Origin: CAZWHE01 sp964633825
GTDB taxonomy: Bacteria > Planctomycetota > B15-G4 > CAYZWU01
Length of the DNA stretch: 39,596 nucleotides
Direction: 5' to 3'
Assembly: GCA_964633825.1 (NCBI GenBank)
Contig: CAZWHE010000018.1
Coordinates: forward strand, 1 to 39,596
This document shows, in pieces, positions 1-8,647 of the stretch; within the stretch, counting starts at the first letter, position 1, and each line of letters starts with the position of its first letter. The notes below the pieces were generated by a model. It did not search any database. It was not told where the DNA came from and saw only the letters and a list, made by a program, of their open reading frames with translations. The position numbers were made by a program, and so were the translations under genes.

Positions 1-2
1 CG

Positions 3-242
3 AATAAAAACACATGGTTGGTATACAGTCTCACCGGCTTGGGCAGCACTTATGTGCCTCCTTTGTATGTGAGTCTTGATCTGGCAAATCCTGCTCTGGC
101 ATTATCGGGCACAACAGGCGGATATGGTTCTATAAGCTGGAGCCCCTTGATACCCAATAACGTCCCGCCGGGATTGAACGTCTGGCTCCAAGCCGTGCAG
201 ATCGGACAAGTCACGAACATCGTTGCGACGACGGTGCAGTAA
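3..242 (+). CDS. C-terminal fragment of an unrecognised, probably secreted protein
   Basis: This open frame runs in from the left window edge and stops at TAA 240-242, so only the last 79 residues are visible. The TTG at 18 is not a convincing start because the frame is open through the first bases and no ribosome binding site precedes it. The fragment is rich in Gly, Ser, Pro and Thr, has no charged catalytic motif, and ends in an alternating hydrophobic pattern (VWLQAVQIGQ near the end). This resembles the beta-sandwich tails of large exported proteins. Function cannot be assigned from this piece. Confidence 0.55.
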   Translation, partial: NKNTWLVYSLTGLGSTYVPPLYVSLDLANPALALSGTTGGYGSISWSPLIPNNVPPGLNVWLQAVQIGQVTNIVATTVQ

Positions 243-312
243 AATAGACTATGTGAAAACCAGTATCGAAATCCCTTCCAAATGAATGCCCTGCGTGATC
301 ATTGTCGTTAAA

Positions 313-1098
313 TCACCATCCCGTCAAGAGATCCCAGGCGAAATCAAAGACACCGAGGAGTTTCAGCGAGGCGAGCAGGGCCGCAACGATCAGGAAGATC
401 CGGACCCATCCCGAACCCTTCTTCACCGACATGACCGAAGCCGTCCATGCACCGGAGGCGTTACCCACGGCCAGAACGAGGCCGGCCACGATCTCGACCT
501 GCCCGCTGAGAAGAAAGATCACGAAAGAAAAGACGGTGAAAATGAGGATCACGAAGATCTTGACCGCGTTGGCATAAACAAGGTCGAGGCGGGAACAGGT
601 CACGAGCGCGCCGAGGAAGAGGAATCCCACGCCCACCTGGGCGAAGCCCCCCCAGAGTCCGACACCGAAGAAGAAGAGAAAGGTTTTGATCGACAGGACG
701 CCCGGCGCGATCTCGCGGTCCCGCCCTTTCAGGAGCCTGTTCGGCTTGAGGAAGACGGCGCCGCAGAGAACAAAGAGTACGGCGCCGAAGATCGTCTCCA
801 GGAGATCCGGGTCGATCTGTACGGCGATGCCGGCCCCGGCCGCAGCGCCGAGGCATGTGGGGACGAAGAGCCGAACCCCCGACTTCCAGGGACGGACGCC
901 CTTCGAGTGGAACCCGAGAACGGCCGTGACGTTCTGCGCTAGGACGGCGATGCGGTTCGTGCCGTTCGCTACATCGGCCGGGAGACCGAGGAGGATGAGA
1001 AGGGGCAGGGTCAGCATCGAGCCCCCGCCGGCCAGGGTGTTGATGAACCCGGCGCCGAACCCTCCGAGCACGAGAAGCGGGAAGATGTATTCGTTCAT
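313..1098 (-). CDS. TauE/SafE family membrane permease (putative anion/sulfite exporter)
   Basis: A 261-residue, almost wholly hydrophobic protein with about eight predicted membrane segments. The N-terminal segment carries the family-typical Gly-rich stretch FGAGFINTLAGGGSMLTLP (residues about 14-32), and a related stretch (GLWGGFAQVGVGFLF) begins the second half, as expected for the two-repeat TauE/SafE fold. Members move sulfite, sulfoacetate, taurine-derived or other small organic anions across the inner membrane; the substrate here cannot be told. It is divergent from the metallopeptidase gene at 1166, with a 67-bp shared upstream region. It stops with TGA at 313-315. The family call is firm and the transport substrate is unknown. 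Confidence 0.85.
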   Translation of the reverse strand: MNEYIFPLLVLGGFGAGFINTLAGGGSMLTLPLLILLGLPADVANGTNRIAVLAQNVTAVLGFHSKGVRPWKSGVRLFVPTCLGAAAGAGIAVQIDPDLLETIFGAVLFVLCGAVFLKPNRLLKGRDREIAPGVLSIKTFLFFFGVGLWGGFAQVGVGFLFLGALVTCSRLDLVYANAVKIFVILIFTVFSFVIFLLSGQVEIVAGLVLAVGNASGAWTASVMSVKKGSGWVRIFLIVAALLASLKLLGVFDFAWDLLTGW

Positions 1099-1165
1099 GA
1101 TGTTCCCAGTGACTATAATGCGTCGGCCCGTTTATTCCATCGATTCCTTTGTTTGGTGGCGCCGA

Positions 1166-2809
1166 ATGTTTTTGTCCCGGCCGTGCGACGTGCCCTATGC
1201 CTCTGCTCGACGAGCTCCTGTTCGGCCCGCCCTCTTCCTGCTTGTCTTTTTCCTTTCCTCCTCCATTGCTCATGCCGACAAGCTGATTCTTTACGACGGC
1301 CGCGTGATCGAGGGGTGCCGCGTGGAAGAGCGGGACCAGGATCTCTTCGCCATTTTCGAGCACGGCGCCTGCAGGCTCCTGCCGAACCAGGTGAAGGAGA
1401 TTCTCTACGATTCGGATGAGGAATACGTCCCGCGGAACGACTACGAGAAGGAGCAGCTCGACAAGGGATTCGTCCTCTTCGAAGGGGGATGGATGTCGAA
1501 GGAGCGGTGCGAGAGCATTCTCGAGAAACGCCGGAAGAAGAGGGCGGAGAGACTCGCCGAGACGCGCCGTCATCTCGAGTGGGTCAACGCCTGGCAAAAG
1601 GAGAAGCGCCACTTCACGTTGATCACCAACTCTTCGGAAGGGAATCTCGAAGAGTACAGCGACATCTTCGAACGGTTCTATTCCGTCTTCGTCAAGAAGT
1701 GGAGGATCTCGAGCCGGAACAGGGCCGAGTACAACAAGCCGGTCATCAAGATCTTCCGCGACCGGAGCCAGTACCTGGGCTCGAACGCGCCGCCCCGCTC
1801 ATCGGGCGTGTTCAATTATTTCACGGGGGAAATCCGTCTTTACAACGACGCGGCCGATCCCCGGTACACCCTCGACGTTCTCTTTCATGAAGGCACCCAC
1901 CTCATGGTGCAGCTCATGCGCCCCGACTTCATCTTTCCCATCTGGGTCAACGAGGGGCTGGCCGAATATTACGGCGCCTCGGTCATCGGCCGGGACGGCG
2001 GCATCGAGGTCGGCGTGATCCAGGAAGGAAGGCTCGTGGCGCTCCGCAGCGCCGTGGACACGGGGAAGTACATCGCCCTGGAGCGGGTGCTGCTCACGCA
2101 GCAGGGGAAATTCGGATCTCTCCATTACGCCGAGGCGTGGTGTTTTATTCACTACCTCATGGGTCACGACAAGTACAAGTCGAAGTTCAAGGGATTTCTC
2201 CACGCGCTGGTGGCGGACCAGGGATTCAAGAGCAGGGTTTTCCGAATCGGGCGCGGAAAGAACATGTCGACCGTCAGCCCCGTCGAGGCCCTGAAGCTCT
2301 TCAAGAAGAAGATGGGCCTCTCGACCCTCGACAATATCGAGAGGGAGTTCATGGATTATGTCCTCTACGGCCTCCCCGACGTGGGGAAGCGCGGCTATGT
2401 CGTTTCGGCCCGCATTCACTTCCGGTTCGGCGAGTACGACGAGGCCCTGGGCGATATCGAGACGGCGCTCGAGATGGGATCGACCGACCCGAACTGCTAC
2501 CTCTACCGGGGCCGCATCTATGCCGTCAAGGAGATGTACGAAGAGGCCGTGATCGCCTGCCGGAAGGCGATCGATATCAACCCGCTGAACCCGCACTTTC
2601 ATCTGGAGCTGGGCCGCGTCCTGCGCGAAAGCGAGGACCGCATCATGATGGAAGAGGGGCTTCGAGAGTATCACCTCGCCACGGAGATCGAGCCCGAAAA
2701 CACGTCGCTCCGGGTCGTGCTCGACAAGGCTCTCGCGGGAAAGGACATGGGCGAGATCAGGAGGCGGAAGAGAGCCCGCCGCCTGAAGGATCGGGACAAG
2801 CAGAAATGA
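1166..2809 (+). CDS. Exported DUF1570-like zinc metallopeptidase with TPR repeats
   Basis: A 547-residue protein. The ATG at 1166 is chosen because it gives a signal peptide (basic n-region, hydrophobic core at residues 21-34, cleavage near AHA-D). The frame is open further upstream, but that would run antisense through the TauE gene. Residues 38-90 form a small beta-rich module (KLILYDGRVIEG). Residues 241-245 are HEGTH, an HExxH zinc motif, and NEGLAEY with Glu263 supplies a plausible third, gluzincin-type ligand. The region resembles DUF1570, a family I associate with planctomycetes. The C-terminal third has two or three TPR units (FGEYDEALGDIETAL, EEAVIACRKAIDINP). It is likely an envelope peptidase of unknown substrate. 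MurJ starts 13 bp downstream, so the two are probably co-transcribed. Confidence 0.8.
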   Translation: MFLSRPCDVPYASARRAPVRPALFLLVFFLSSSIAHADKLILYDGRVIEGCRVEERDQDLFAIFEHGACRLLPNQVKEILYDSDEEYVPRNDYEKEQLDKGFVLFEGGWMSKERCESILEKRRKKRAERLAETRRHLEWVNAWQKEKRHFTLITNSSEGNLEEYSDIFERFYSVFVKKWRISSRNRAEYNKPVIKIFRDRSQYLGSNAPPRSSGVFNYFTGEIRLYNDAADPRYTLDVLFHEGTHLMVQLMRPDFIFPIWVNEGLAEYYGASVIGRDGGIEVGVIQEGRLVALRSAVDTGKYIALERVLLTQQGKFGSLHYAEAWCFIHYLMGHDKYKSKFKGFLHALVADQGFKSRVFRIGRGKNMSTVSPVEALKLFKKKMGLSTLDNIEREFMDYVLYGLPDVGKRGYVVSARIHFRFGEYDEALGDIETALEMGSTDPNCYLYRGRIYAVKEMYEEAVIACRKAIDINPLNPHFHLELGRVLRESEDRIMMEEGLREYHLATEIEPENTSLRVVLDKALAGKDMGEIRRRKRARRLKDRDKQK

Positions 2810-2822
2810 TATTCGGGCAAAA

Positions 2823-4427
2823 ATGATATTCCTGAAATCGGTCAGAACCGTGTCGGGTCTCACCGCCCTCTCCCGCGTGTGCGGGCTGGTGCGCGACATC
2901 ATCACGATCAAGGTCCTCTCCTCCTTTCACACGGACGCTCTCATTCTGGCCTGGACGATCCCCAACCTGTTCAGAAAGCTCCTCGGCGACGGGGCGCTCG
3001 CCTCGGCATTCATCGCCGTCTTCGCCCATGTCAGGAGAGACGGCAGCCGGGAGAGGGTGCACGCCCTCGTGGACAACCTGATCACCGTGCTCCTCCTCTT
3101 TCTCGTGGGGATCACCCTCCTTCTCATTATCGCGAGCTTCGTCATTCCCGAGGCCTGGCTGCTCCCCCTTTTCCAGGGCGACCGGCTGAGCATGAACGAG
3201 ACCCTGGCCCTGGGGCGGGTTCTGATTCCGTACATGATCGTGGCCTGCATCCTGGCCCAGTTCCAGGGCATCCTCAACTCCTTCGGCCTCTTTGCTATTC
3301 CGGCCTTCATGCCCGTTTTCCTCAACCTCGTCTGGATCACGGCGGGATTTCTGTCGGTGCTGCTCCTTCCCGGGGCCTTCAAGGAGAGGGCTTTTTTCCT
3401 GGCGGGAGCGATCATGTTCGGGGCGGTCATGCAGCTGGTCCTCTACGTGCCTTCCCTGAAGAAGCAGGGCATGCTTCCCAGGCCCCGTTTCAGCCTCAAG
3501 AATCCCGACTTCCGAATGGTCATGACCAGGATGTTCCCCATGGCGCTCGCCTTCTCGGCGACCCAGGTGAATATCCTTGTGGACCGGTTCGTGGCCCGGA
3601 CTTTCGTTCCCGGCGACGGGGGGGTGACCCATCTTTTTCTCGGCGACAGGTTGATGCAGTTTCCGCTCGCCCTGATCAGCATCGCCCTGACCACGACGAT
3701 CTATCCGCTCCTGGCCGGGCTTTCGGCGAACCGGGACTGGGATGGGGTCAAGCGGAATCTCTCCTCGGCTCTCCGGATCAACCTCTTCCTCTCGATCCCG
3801 GCCGTAGTGGGGCTTGTTTTCCTGGCCGAGCCGATCGTGGCGCTCTTTTTCGAGTGGGGAACCTTCTCGTCGAGCGACACGGGGGCCACGGGGCTCGCTT
3901 TGATCGGTTACGTGACGGGGCTTCCGTTCCTGGGGACGGTCATCCTGTTGAACAGGGCTTTCTTCAGCATGAACAGGCTGAAAGAACCCCTCGTGACGAG
4001 CGCCCTCCTCGTTGCGGTGAACATCGTTCTCGATTTCATTCTCGTCTTCCCGCTCCAGGAAGCCGGCGTGGCCTTTGCCACGACCATAACGACCGTTGTT
4101 CAGGCCTTCGTCCTCTATCTGCTCCTCCAGCGCAGGCTCGGGCGGATGGAAGGCGCCGCCTTGATCGGAACAGCGCTCCGGTCCTGTTTGCTTTCCCTTT
4201 TTATGGCCGCCGCCGTTTACGGGGCCGTGGGGCTCGCGGGATCCTGGTGGCCCGCGTCACCCGGAGCGTCCGGCTGGGACGACCTTGTCAGGAAAAGCCT
4301 GAGCGTTGTTCTCCCCGTTCTGGCCGGAATCATTGTCTATTTCGCGCCGGCCAAAAAGCTCTGTCCCCTCGAATTCGAGAACTTCCTCATTGCGCTCCGC
4401 GGTTCCTCTTCCGTGGAGGACAAATAA
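2823..4427 (+). CDS. murJ: Lipid II flippase MurJ
   Basis: A 534-residue polytopic protein with about 14 membrane segments, the usual MurJ/MVIN size. The start is ATG 2823. The N-terminus carries the family signature: ALSRVCGLVRD, then DALILAWTIPNLFRKLLGDGA and an ASAFIAVF stretch, equivalent to the conserved first helices and Arg/Asp-lined cavity of MOP flippases. MurJ moves undecaprenyl-linked peptidoglycan precursor from the cytoplasmic to the periplasmic face, so this organism probably makes peptidoglycan. It follows the exported metallopeptidase by 13 bp and precedes the DUF523 gene by about 50 bp, suggesting one transcription unit. Nothing looks truncated or unusual. Confidence 0.93.
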   Translation: MIFLKSVRTVSGLTALSRVCGLVRDIITIKVLSSFHTDALILAWTIPNLFRKLLGDGALASAFIAVFAHVRRDGSRERVHALVDNLITVLLLFLVGITLLLIIASFVIPEAWLLPLFQGDRLSMNETLALGRVLIPYMIVACILAQFQGILNSFGLFAIPAFMPVFLNLVWITAGFLSVLLLPGAFKERAFFLAGAIMFGAVMQLVLYVPSLKKQGMLPRPRFSLKNPDFRMVMTRMFPMALAFSATQVNILVDRFVARTFVPGDGGVTHLFLGDRLMQFPLALISIALTTTIYPLLAGLSANRDWDGVKRNLSSALRINLFLSIPAVVGLVFLAEPIVALFFEWGTFSSSDTGATGLALIGYVTGLPFLGTVILLNRAFFSMNRLKEPLVTSALLVAVNIVLDFILVFPLQEAGVAFATTITTVVQAFVLYLLLQRRLGRMEGAALIGTALRSCLLSLFMAAAVYGAVGLAGSWWPASPGASGWDDLVRKSLSVVLPVLAGIIVYFAPAKKLCPLEFENFLIALRGSSSVEDK

Positions 4428-4479
4428 TTGGATTATCCGTTCGAACAAACATACCCGAATCTGCGTGAAGGACCGCACC

Positions 4480-4914
4480 ATGATTGTCAGCGCCTGTCTC
4501 CTCGGTGTTGCTTGCCGCTATGACGGCGGCGATTGTTTCGACAAGGCTCTTTGTGACGAGCTCGGCCGGGGAAATATCATTCCCGTCTGTCCCGAACAGC
4601 TCGGCGGGCTGGCCACGCCCCGTGAGCCCGCTTTCCTCACGGGGGGAGACGGCTACGGTCTGCTCGACGGGAAAGCGCGCGTCCTGACGCGGAGCGGAAC
4701 GGATCTGACGGCGCAGTTCCTGTCGGGGGCGGAACAGGTTCTCAAGATCGCCGGGCTCGCGAACAGCGACGGGAAGGCCTTCCTGAAAGAAGGCAGCCCC
4801 TCCTGCGGCGTCGCGGTGACCACCGTGGACGACGAAAAACGGCCGGGTCACGGCGTCCTGGCCGCCCGCCTGGAGCGGGCCGGTTATACGGTCATCGGCC
4901 GGTCCGGGGCTTGA
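4480..4914 (+). CDS. DUF523 family protein
   Basis: A 144-residue soluble protein. The ATG at 4480 is preceded by GAAGGA at suitable distance, and the upstream part of the open frame lies within murJ. It begins MIVSACLLGVACRYDG and has VCPEQLGGLATPR and KEGSPSCG, the cysteine motifs of DUF523 (2-thiouracil desulfurase-like, TudS family). Some members bind an Fe-S cluster and desulfurate thiouracil; whether this one does is inference from family. The conserved cysteines at the ACLLGVAC, VCPEQLGG and SPSCG positions are all present. Its TGA stop overlaps a good-looking sigma-70 -35 hexamer for the next gene. Confidence 0.85.
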   Translation: MIVSACLLGVACRYDGGDCFDKALCDELGRGNIIPVCPEQLGGLATPREPAFLTGGDGYGLLDGKARVLTRSGTDLTAQFLSGAEQVLKIAGLANSDGKAFLKEGSPSCGVAVTTVDDEKRPGHGVLAARLERAGYTVIGRSGA

Positions 4915-4939
4915 CATCCTCCCGGGAGGCTCGTAAATT
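4911..4939 (+). promoter_or_regulatory. Candidate sigma-70 promoter for the exported TPR gene
   Basis: TTGACA at 4911-4916 is a perfect -35 hexamer, followed by a 17-bp spacer and TAAATT at 4934-4939 as a -10 with four of six consensus bases. The spacer contains the self-complementary CCTCCCGGGAGG (4918-4929), which might bind a regulator. The element lies over the stop codon of the DUF523 gene and about 125 bp before the next start at 5065. This is a sequence-pattern call only. Confidence 0.45.
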
Positions 4940-5064
4940 CTCAATCTTCCTGTTGTGATAATTCATTCTGTTGTCCAATCCGGGACAGGTTACAATGGGT
5001 CGATTAATATATAAATATGAGTTGTTGCAGATTAAATATATTCCGTTTGTGGCGAGGAGATGAG

Positions 5065-6138
5065 ATGAAACGCGCAGCGGTCATGTCGATGGCGGTCATT
5101 GGGCTTCTTGTCGTTGCCTCCGGGCTTCAGGCCGATACGATCGAGCTCAAGGACGGCAAGAAGATTTTGAGAATCCAGATCGAGAAGGAAGGACTCCTCA
5201 AGGTCGAGTACAAGAAGCAGGGACTTCCCAGCCAGTATGTCGATTCGGAGAGGGTCAAATCTATCAAGTACAGGACAACGGGAAACGAATACAAATCAGC
5301 CGTCAAGGCGTTGGAAGAGAAGGCTTATTTCGATGCCGCGGAATTCTTCGAAGCCGCGGCTGAAAAATCATCCCATAAGATCATATTCCAGGCCCATTGC
5401 GTGTACCGGGCCGGCGAGAGCTACCAAAAAGCCGGAAACTGGGCCAAGGCGATCTCGATTTTCACTGCTTTCGTCAATGAGTTCAACACGCACAGGCTCT
5501 ATCCGCGGGCGCTCGTGAACAGAGGGAAGTGCCTGCTGAACACGAGGGATACCAAAAAGGCCAAGAAGACTTTTGCTATTCTTCAGAAGAAAGTGGCCGA
5601 AAAAGGCCTGCCCGATAATTGGAAATACGAATCTCTCTACTGGATGACGTACATGCAGGAGAGGGAAAATTCGTCGAAAGCCCTGAGCTCCTATCAATCC
5701 ATCTACGATGAGACGAAGGACAGCTATCCCAGCATCGCCAACATGGCGCGTCTCAGAATCGGCCGGGTTTACATGTCGGAAAAAAAGTTTTCCCAAGCCA
5801 CGGCTCTTTTTGACGAGATCATCGAGAATCGTTTCAAATCGGACGACGAGATCGTGGCGTGGGCGTTCCTGAGCCGCGGCAACTGTGTCATGAATAAAAA
5901 CACCAAAGGAGACAAGGGAGAGTTCAAAAAAGCTCTTTTCGACCTGCTCCGTGTTGTCATTCATTACGAAGAAGTCGGATCGCCCCAGGCGGAGGCCATG
6001 TTTTGGGCCGGTAAATGTTTCCAGCACTTGGGCGAAAAAGATGCCGCCAAGAGGTGGCAGTCGCTTTACAGGCGGATCAAGCGCGAATGGCCGGGAACCC
6101 AGTGGGCCCAGCACGCAACAAACGAGCTCGGCGGTTAA
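5065..6138 (+). CDS. Exported TPR-repeat protein of unknown function
   Basis: A 357-residue protein. ATG 5065 is favoured over the upstream in-frame start at 5017 because GAGGAG lies just before it and it begins a clean signal peptide (MKRAAVMSMAVIGLLVVASG, cleaved near LQA-D). Residues 24-75 form a short beta-rich module (DTIELKDGKKILR) resembling the start of the mature protein encoded at 1166. The rest is helical TPR or Sel1-like repeats: KALEEKAYFDAAEFFEAAAE, YQKAGNWAKAISIFTAFVNE, SEKKFSQATALFDEIIE and HLGEKDAAKRWQSLYRRI. This outline resembles outer-membrane or periplasmic scaffolds such as YbgF/BamD-type proteins, but no specific family signature was recognised. It is probably a periplasmic protein-protein interaction factor. 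Confidence 0.72.
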   Translation: MKRAAVMSMAVIGLLVVASGLQADTIELKDGKKILRIQIEKEGLLKVEYKKQGLPSQYVDSERVKSIKYRTTGNEYKSAVKALEEKAYFDAAEFFEAAAEKSSHKIIFQAHCVYRAGESYQKAGNWAKAISIFTAFVNEFNTHRLYPRALVNRGKCLLNTRDTKKAKKTFAILQKKVAEKGLPDNWKYESLYWMTYMQERENSSKALSSYQSIYDETKDSYPSIANMARLRIGRVYMSEKKFSQATALFDEIIENRFKSDDEIVAWAFLSRGNCVMNKNTKGDKGEFKKALFDLLRVVIHYEEVGSPQAEAMFWAGKCFQHLGEKDAAKRWQSLYRRIKREWPGTQWAQHATNELGG

Positions 6139-6224
6139 CTCCGATTCATCAAATATTTCCGGCATTATGCCCTGTGCTCGCCTCAAGAAAGAGCCGTTGG
6201 ATCTCGATAACAGGAGTGCGTCGA

Positions 6225-6263
6225 GAATACGGAGTCGCATCCGTTATTCACGACTGTGGTCGT
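6225..6263 (+). other. Two adjacent short inverted repeats upstream of the acyltransferase gene
   Basis: In the 171-bp gap between the TPR gene and the acyltransferase gene, GAATACGGA pairs imperfectly with TCCGTTATTC across a GTCGCA loop (6225-6249). It is followed directly by the perfect hairpin ACGAC-TGTG-GTCGT (6250-6263). No T-run follows, so these are not convincing intrinsic terminators. They could be leader structures or chance. Confidence 0.2.
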
Positions 6264-6309
6264 ATCGAGACAAAAGGATTGTTGAAATAATTGGCGCAGG
6301 GAGTGAGAG

Positions 6310-6954
6310 GTGCTTCCGGAAGGTCTGACCACACACCCGCTCGAACCCCAGGGATTCTGGAATCGTTTCTTTTATCGGTTCTGCAGGATTGTATGCGGCG
6401 GCTATCTGAACCTGTTCTGCCGATTCAGCGTGTCCGGGCCTTCACCCCCTGACGAGGGTCCGTTCATCATTGCAGCGAATCACGAGTCTCACCTCGATCC
6501 CGTTATCCTCCAGATCGCAGTGAGAAAGAGGCGTCTTCACTACATGATGACGACTCTCTTTTACTACACGCCTCATCTCAATCTCTTTTCGAATATCATG
6601 CGGTGCATTCCCATCAAGAACAACGGCATGAATCGCGAAGGCCTCCGCCTGGCCATCGAGGTTCTCAAGGCCGGCCGACCCATCGGAATCTTTCCCGAAG
6701 GGGAAAGGCGGGTAATGGGCGATGTGGGCGAAGGATTCAAGGGGGTCGCCTTCCTGGCGAGGAAATCGGGAGTCCCCGTGATACCGGCCCGGATCCGGGG
6801 ATCGGGACAGGCCCTGCCCAAGGGAGCAACGGCAATCTCTCCATCGCGAATATCGATCAATCTGGGAGCCCCGCTCGATTTTACCGCCTCCAAGGGGAGC
6901 ATCTCCCTCGACGAAATTCGTGACATCATCATGTCTTCGATCAGGAACCTCTGA
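6310..6954 (+). CDS. plsC: 1-acyl-sn-glycerol-3-phosphate acyltransferase (PlsC family)
   Basis: A 214-residue protein with a GTG start at 6310 following a purine-rich GGGAGTGAGA. It has the two diagnostic acyltransferase blocks: NHESHLD at residues 57-63 (the HX4D catalytic motif) and IFPEGERR at about 127-134 (glycerophosphate binding). An N-terminal hydrophobic or amphipathic segment at about 17-40 fits membrane association. The family transfers an acyl group to lysophosphatidic acid to make phosphatidic acid. A second round of homology would be needed to separate it from other lysophospholipid acyltransferases. It stands between the TPR gene and the sigma factor pair with no tight coupling. 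Confidence 0.88.
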   Translation: MLPEGLTTHPLEPQGFWNRFFYRFCRIVCGGYLNLFCRFSVSGPSPPDEGPFIIAANHESHLDPVILQIAVRKRRLHYMMTTLFYYTPHLNLFSNIMRCIPIKNNGMNREGLRLAIEVLKAGRPIGIFPEGERRVMGDVGEGFKGVAFLARKSGVPVIPARIRGSGQALPKGATAISPSRISINLGAPLDFTASKGSISLDEIRDIIMSSIRNL

Positions 6955-7050
6955 TCCCATTTCTTTCTTTTTCCACAAAATCGGACATGAGTCAGAGCCC
7001 AGAGGATTATGTCTTTTGCACGGAGGGCGGACCGGAGAGGAAGAGACATA

Positions 7051-7635
7051 ATGAATCAACGGTCTGCTTCATGCCTTACCCCGTCACACAGGCTGAATTT
7101 TGAAACCGTGGTCAAAGAAAACCGGGCCGGCGTCAGGTCTTTTCTGCTCAGATTGACCGGGGGAGATCACCACACGACGGACGACCTCTGCCAGGAGGTT
7201 TTTTTGAGGGCTTACGAAACCTACCACACGCTGATTCGGAAAAAGAGCCTGCGCAGTTGGCTTTTCAGCATCGGTTATCACGCCACGGTAGACTGGATCA
7301 GAAAAAGATCGACATCCATGAAGATGCTGAGGAATCTGGAGCGGGTGGGAAAAATGAGCAGGGGTGTGGAATCGCCCGAAATTATCATGATCTAGAACGA
7401 AGAAATTCAACTGGAGCGCCGGAAGATCGAGCTGCTTTGGCGGCGGATCAGGAAATTGCCTCCCCATTATCGCGAAGTGCTGGCTCTGCGTTACAAAAAA
7501 AGCTGGCCCCTCACCCGGATTGCATCGCGTATGGGCGTTGGCGTGGGTAATGTCAAAATCCGGCTCTACCGGGCGAGGAAGAGGCTTGCTCGCGAGATCA
7601 TGGACGATGAAGGTTTTTTTAAGCCTGCCGTGTAA
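7051..7635 (+). pseudogene. ECF-type sigma factor gene interrupted by an in-frame TAG
   Basis: From ATG 7051 (preceded by GAGAGGAAGAG) the frame encodes sigma region 2: DDLCQEVFLRAYETYHT followed by the SLRSWLFSIGYHATVDWIRKR helix. At 7393-7395 the frame meets TAG. The same frame then continues without another stop to TAA 7633-7635 and encodes a clear sigma-70 region 4: LPPHYREVLALRYKKSWPL followed by an HTH, IASRMGVGVGNVKIRLYRAR. The full frame would be about 194 residues, a normal ECF sigma size. TAG sits in the linker between regions 2 and 4. No ribosome binding site or good start codon was seen for a separate region 4 protein. TAG is a normal terminator of several nearby genes, so recoding is unlikely; a nonsense mutation or sequence error is simplest. 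Confidence 0.75.
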
Positions 7636-7765
7636 TATCCGCAATCGGGCTGTCATGTTTTGATACCCCGGAAACACCGGCGATAGGAAGGATTCGGGTT
7701 CACTCGAAGAGATGTTCCGTCCCTTAGGATAAGGGGGCGCTGCCCTTTCGGGAGATTGTACGGAC

Positions 7766-8401
7766 TTGCAGAACCCTGAAAAAACCGCGAAGAAGATTGG
7801 GTTCGGGAATCAACCGGGGCGCTTGTTCGAGCGCTACGGACAAACCCGGAGTGAAGCGGTTTTTCGTAAAGTCCATAGGGCGACCTTTCCCTGGGTGGCT
7901 CGGTACGTGATATACAGAACCGGGAGTTACGGCATCGATTTCGAGGAGGTTGTGGCCGATGTGTTCGTCAGAATGTATTTGGCCTGCTCCGGTTTTCGCT
8001 TCAGGGGCGAACCGGCGTTTCGGGGATGGGTCAGGACGGTCACCCGCAACAGTATTCGCAAGGCAATGAGGGCGCGGCCCCGGCGGCCCGGTTCGATCGA
8101 AACGGCGCCCGAGCCGGATGATGGAGGCGCCGGCGATCCTCTTCGTGTTCTCCTTCTTCAAGAGGAAATGGGAAGCCTTATGAAGGCCCGCTGTTTGCTT
8201 CTCCTTATCTGCCTGCAGGGATTATCCCAGGCGCCCGCGTCGGGACAGGAGGCTTTGGGCCTCCACGTTTTTTCCGGATTGACCTTCAAGGAGATCGCGG
8301 GAAAGGTGGGGAGAACGCCCTGCCAAGTGGCCGGCTTGGTTCGGAGAACGCGAGAAAAGATCATCGAGCATCTTGTCAGAACCCTGGGTTATTGGCGATA
8401 A
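7766..8401 (+). CDS. ECF-type RNA polymerase sigma factor
   Basis: A 211-residue protein with a TTG start at 7766 after a GGGAGA about 10 bp upstream. Region 2 is visible as FEEVVADVFVRMYLACSGF, then RGEPAFRGWVRTVTRNSIRKAMR at about residues 70-110. Region 4 is near the C-terminus: ALGLHVFSGLTFKEIAGKVG, continuing into CQVAGLVRRTREKIIEHL as the HTH recognition helix. The linker is longer than usual and includes a hydrophobic Leu-rich stretch (RCLLLLICLQGL), which is odd. It lies 130 bp after the interrupted sigma factor and 246 bp before the small heat-shock gene. A stress-response role is suggested only by context. No anti-sigma gene is seen beside it. Confidence 0.72.
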   Translation: MQNPEKTAKKIGFGNQPGRLFERYGQTRSEAVFRKVHRATFPWVARYVIYRTGSYGIDFEEVVADVFVRMYLACSGFRFRGEPAFRGWVRTVTRNSIRKAMRARPRRPGSIETAPEPDDGGAGDPLRVLLLQEEMGSLMKARCLLLLICLQGLSQAPASGQEALGLHVFSGLTFKEIAGKVGRTPCQVAGLVRRTREKIIEHLVRTLGYWR

Positions 8402-8404
8402 AAA

Positions 8405-8439
8405 ATGCCAATATGGCATCAGGTAGGGGCCATAATGGC
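8405..8439. promoter_or_regulatory. Pair of related palindromes between the sigma factor and hsp20
   Basis: ATGCCA-ATA-TGGCAT (8405-8419) and GCCAT-A-ATGGC (8429-8439) are two close, related inverted repeats starting 3 bp after the sigma gene stop. They share GCCA..ATGGCAT. No T-run follows, so an operator pair is as likely as a transcript-end structure. The remaining gap to 8647 is AT-rich and probably holds the hsp20 promoter, but no confident -35/-10 pair was found. Confidence 0.35.
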
Positions 8440-8647
8440 ATGATCAATGGTCAAAATGAGCGCCTCATCTCGGTCACGCCGCAGCACTATTATTATAACA
8501 CATTGAAATTAAACGAATAATGCCCGAATCGGGATTATGGTCGTTTTGGTACGGAATTTGGATATGAATGTATCAGATAATATTGAACCGGAAAACATCC
8601 GGTCCTGAAAAAGAGCATCCGGCCCGGCCGGAGAAAGGAGAAAGAAA

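Noticed and set aside
18..242. A complete 74-residue gene at the left edge
   Set aside because: The frame is open to the window edge and the TTG has no ribosome site, so it is more likely the tail of a larger gene.
686..1165. Upstream extension of the DUF1570-like protein
   Set aside because: This stretch is antisense to the TauE/SafE gene; a clean signal peptide starts at 1166.
7393..7395. TAG recoded as a sense codon (stop-codon reassignment)
   Set aside because: queA, mobA, thiE and the Rieske gene all end in TAG at the expected length, so TAG works as a stop here.
8544..8562. Possible sigma-54 promoter before hsp20 (TTGGTACGGAATTTGGA)
   Set aside because: The -12 element has GG instead of GC and the -24 has a C-to-T change, so two key positions fail.
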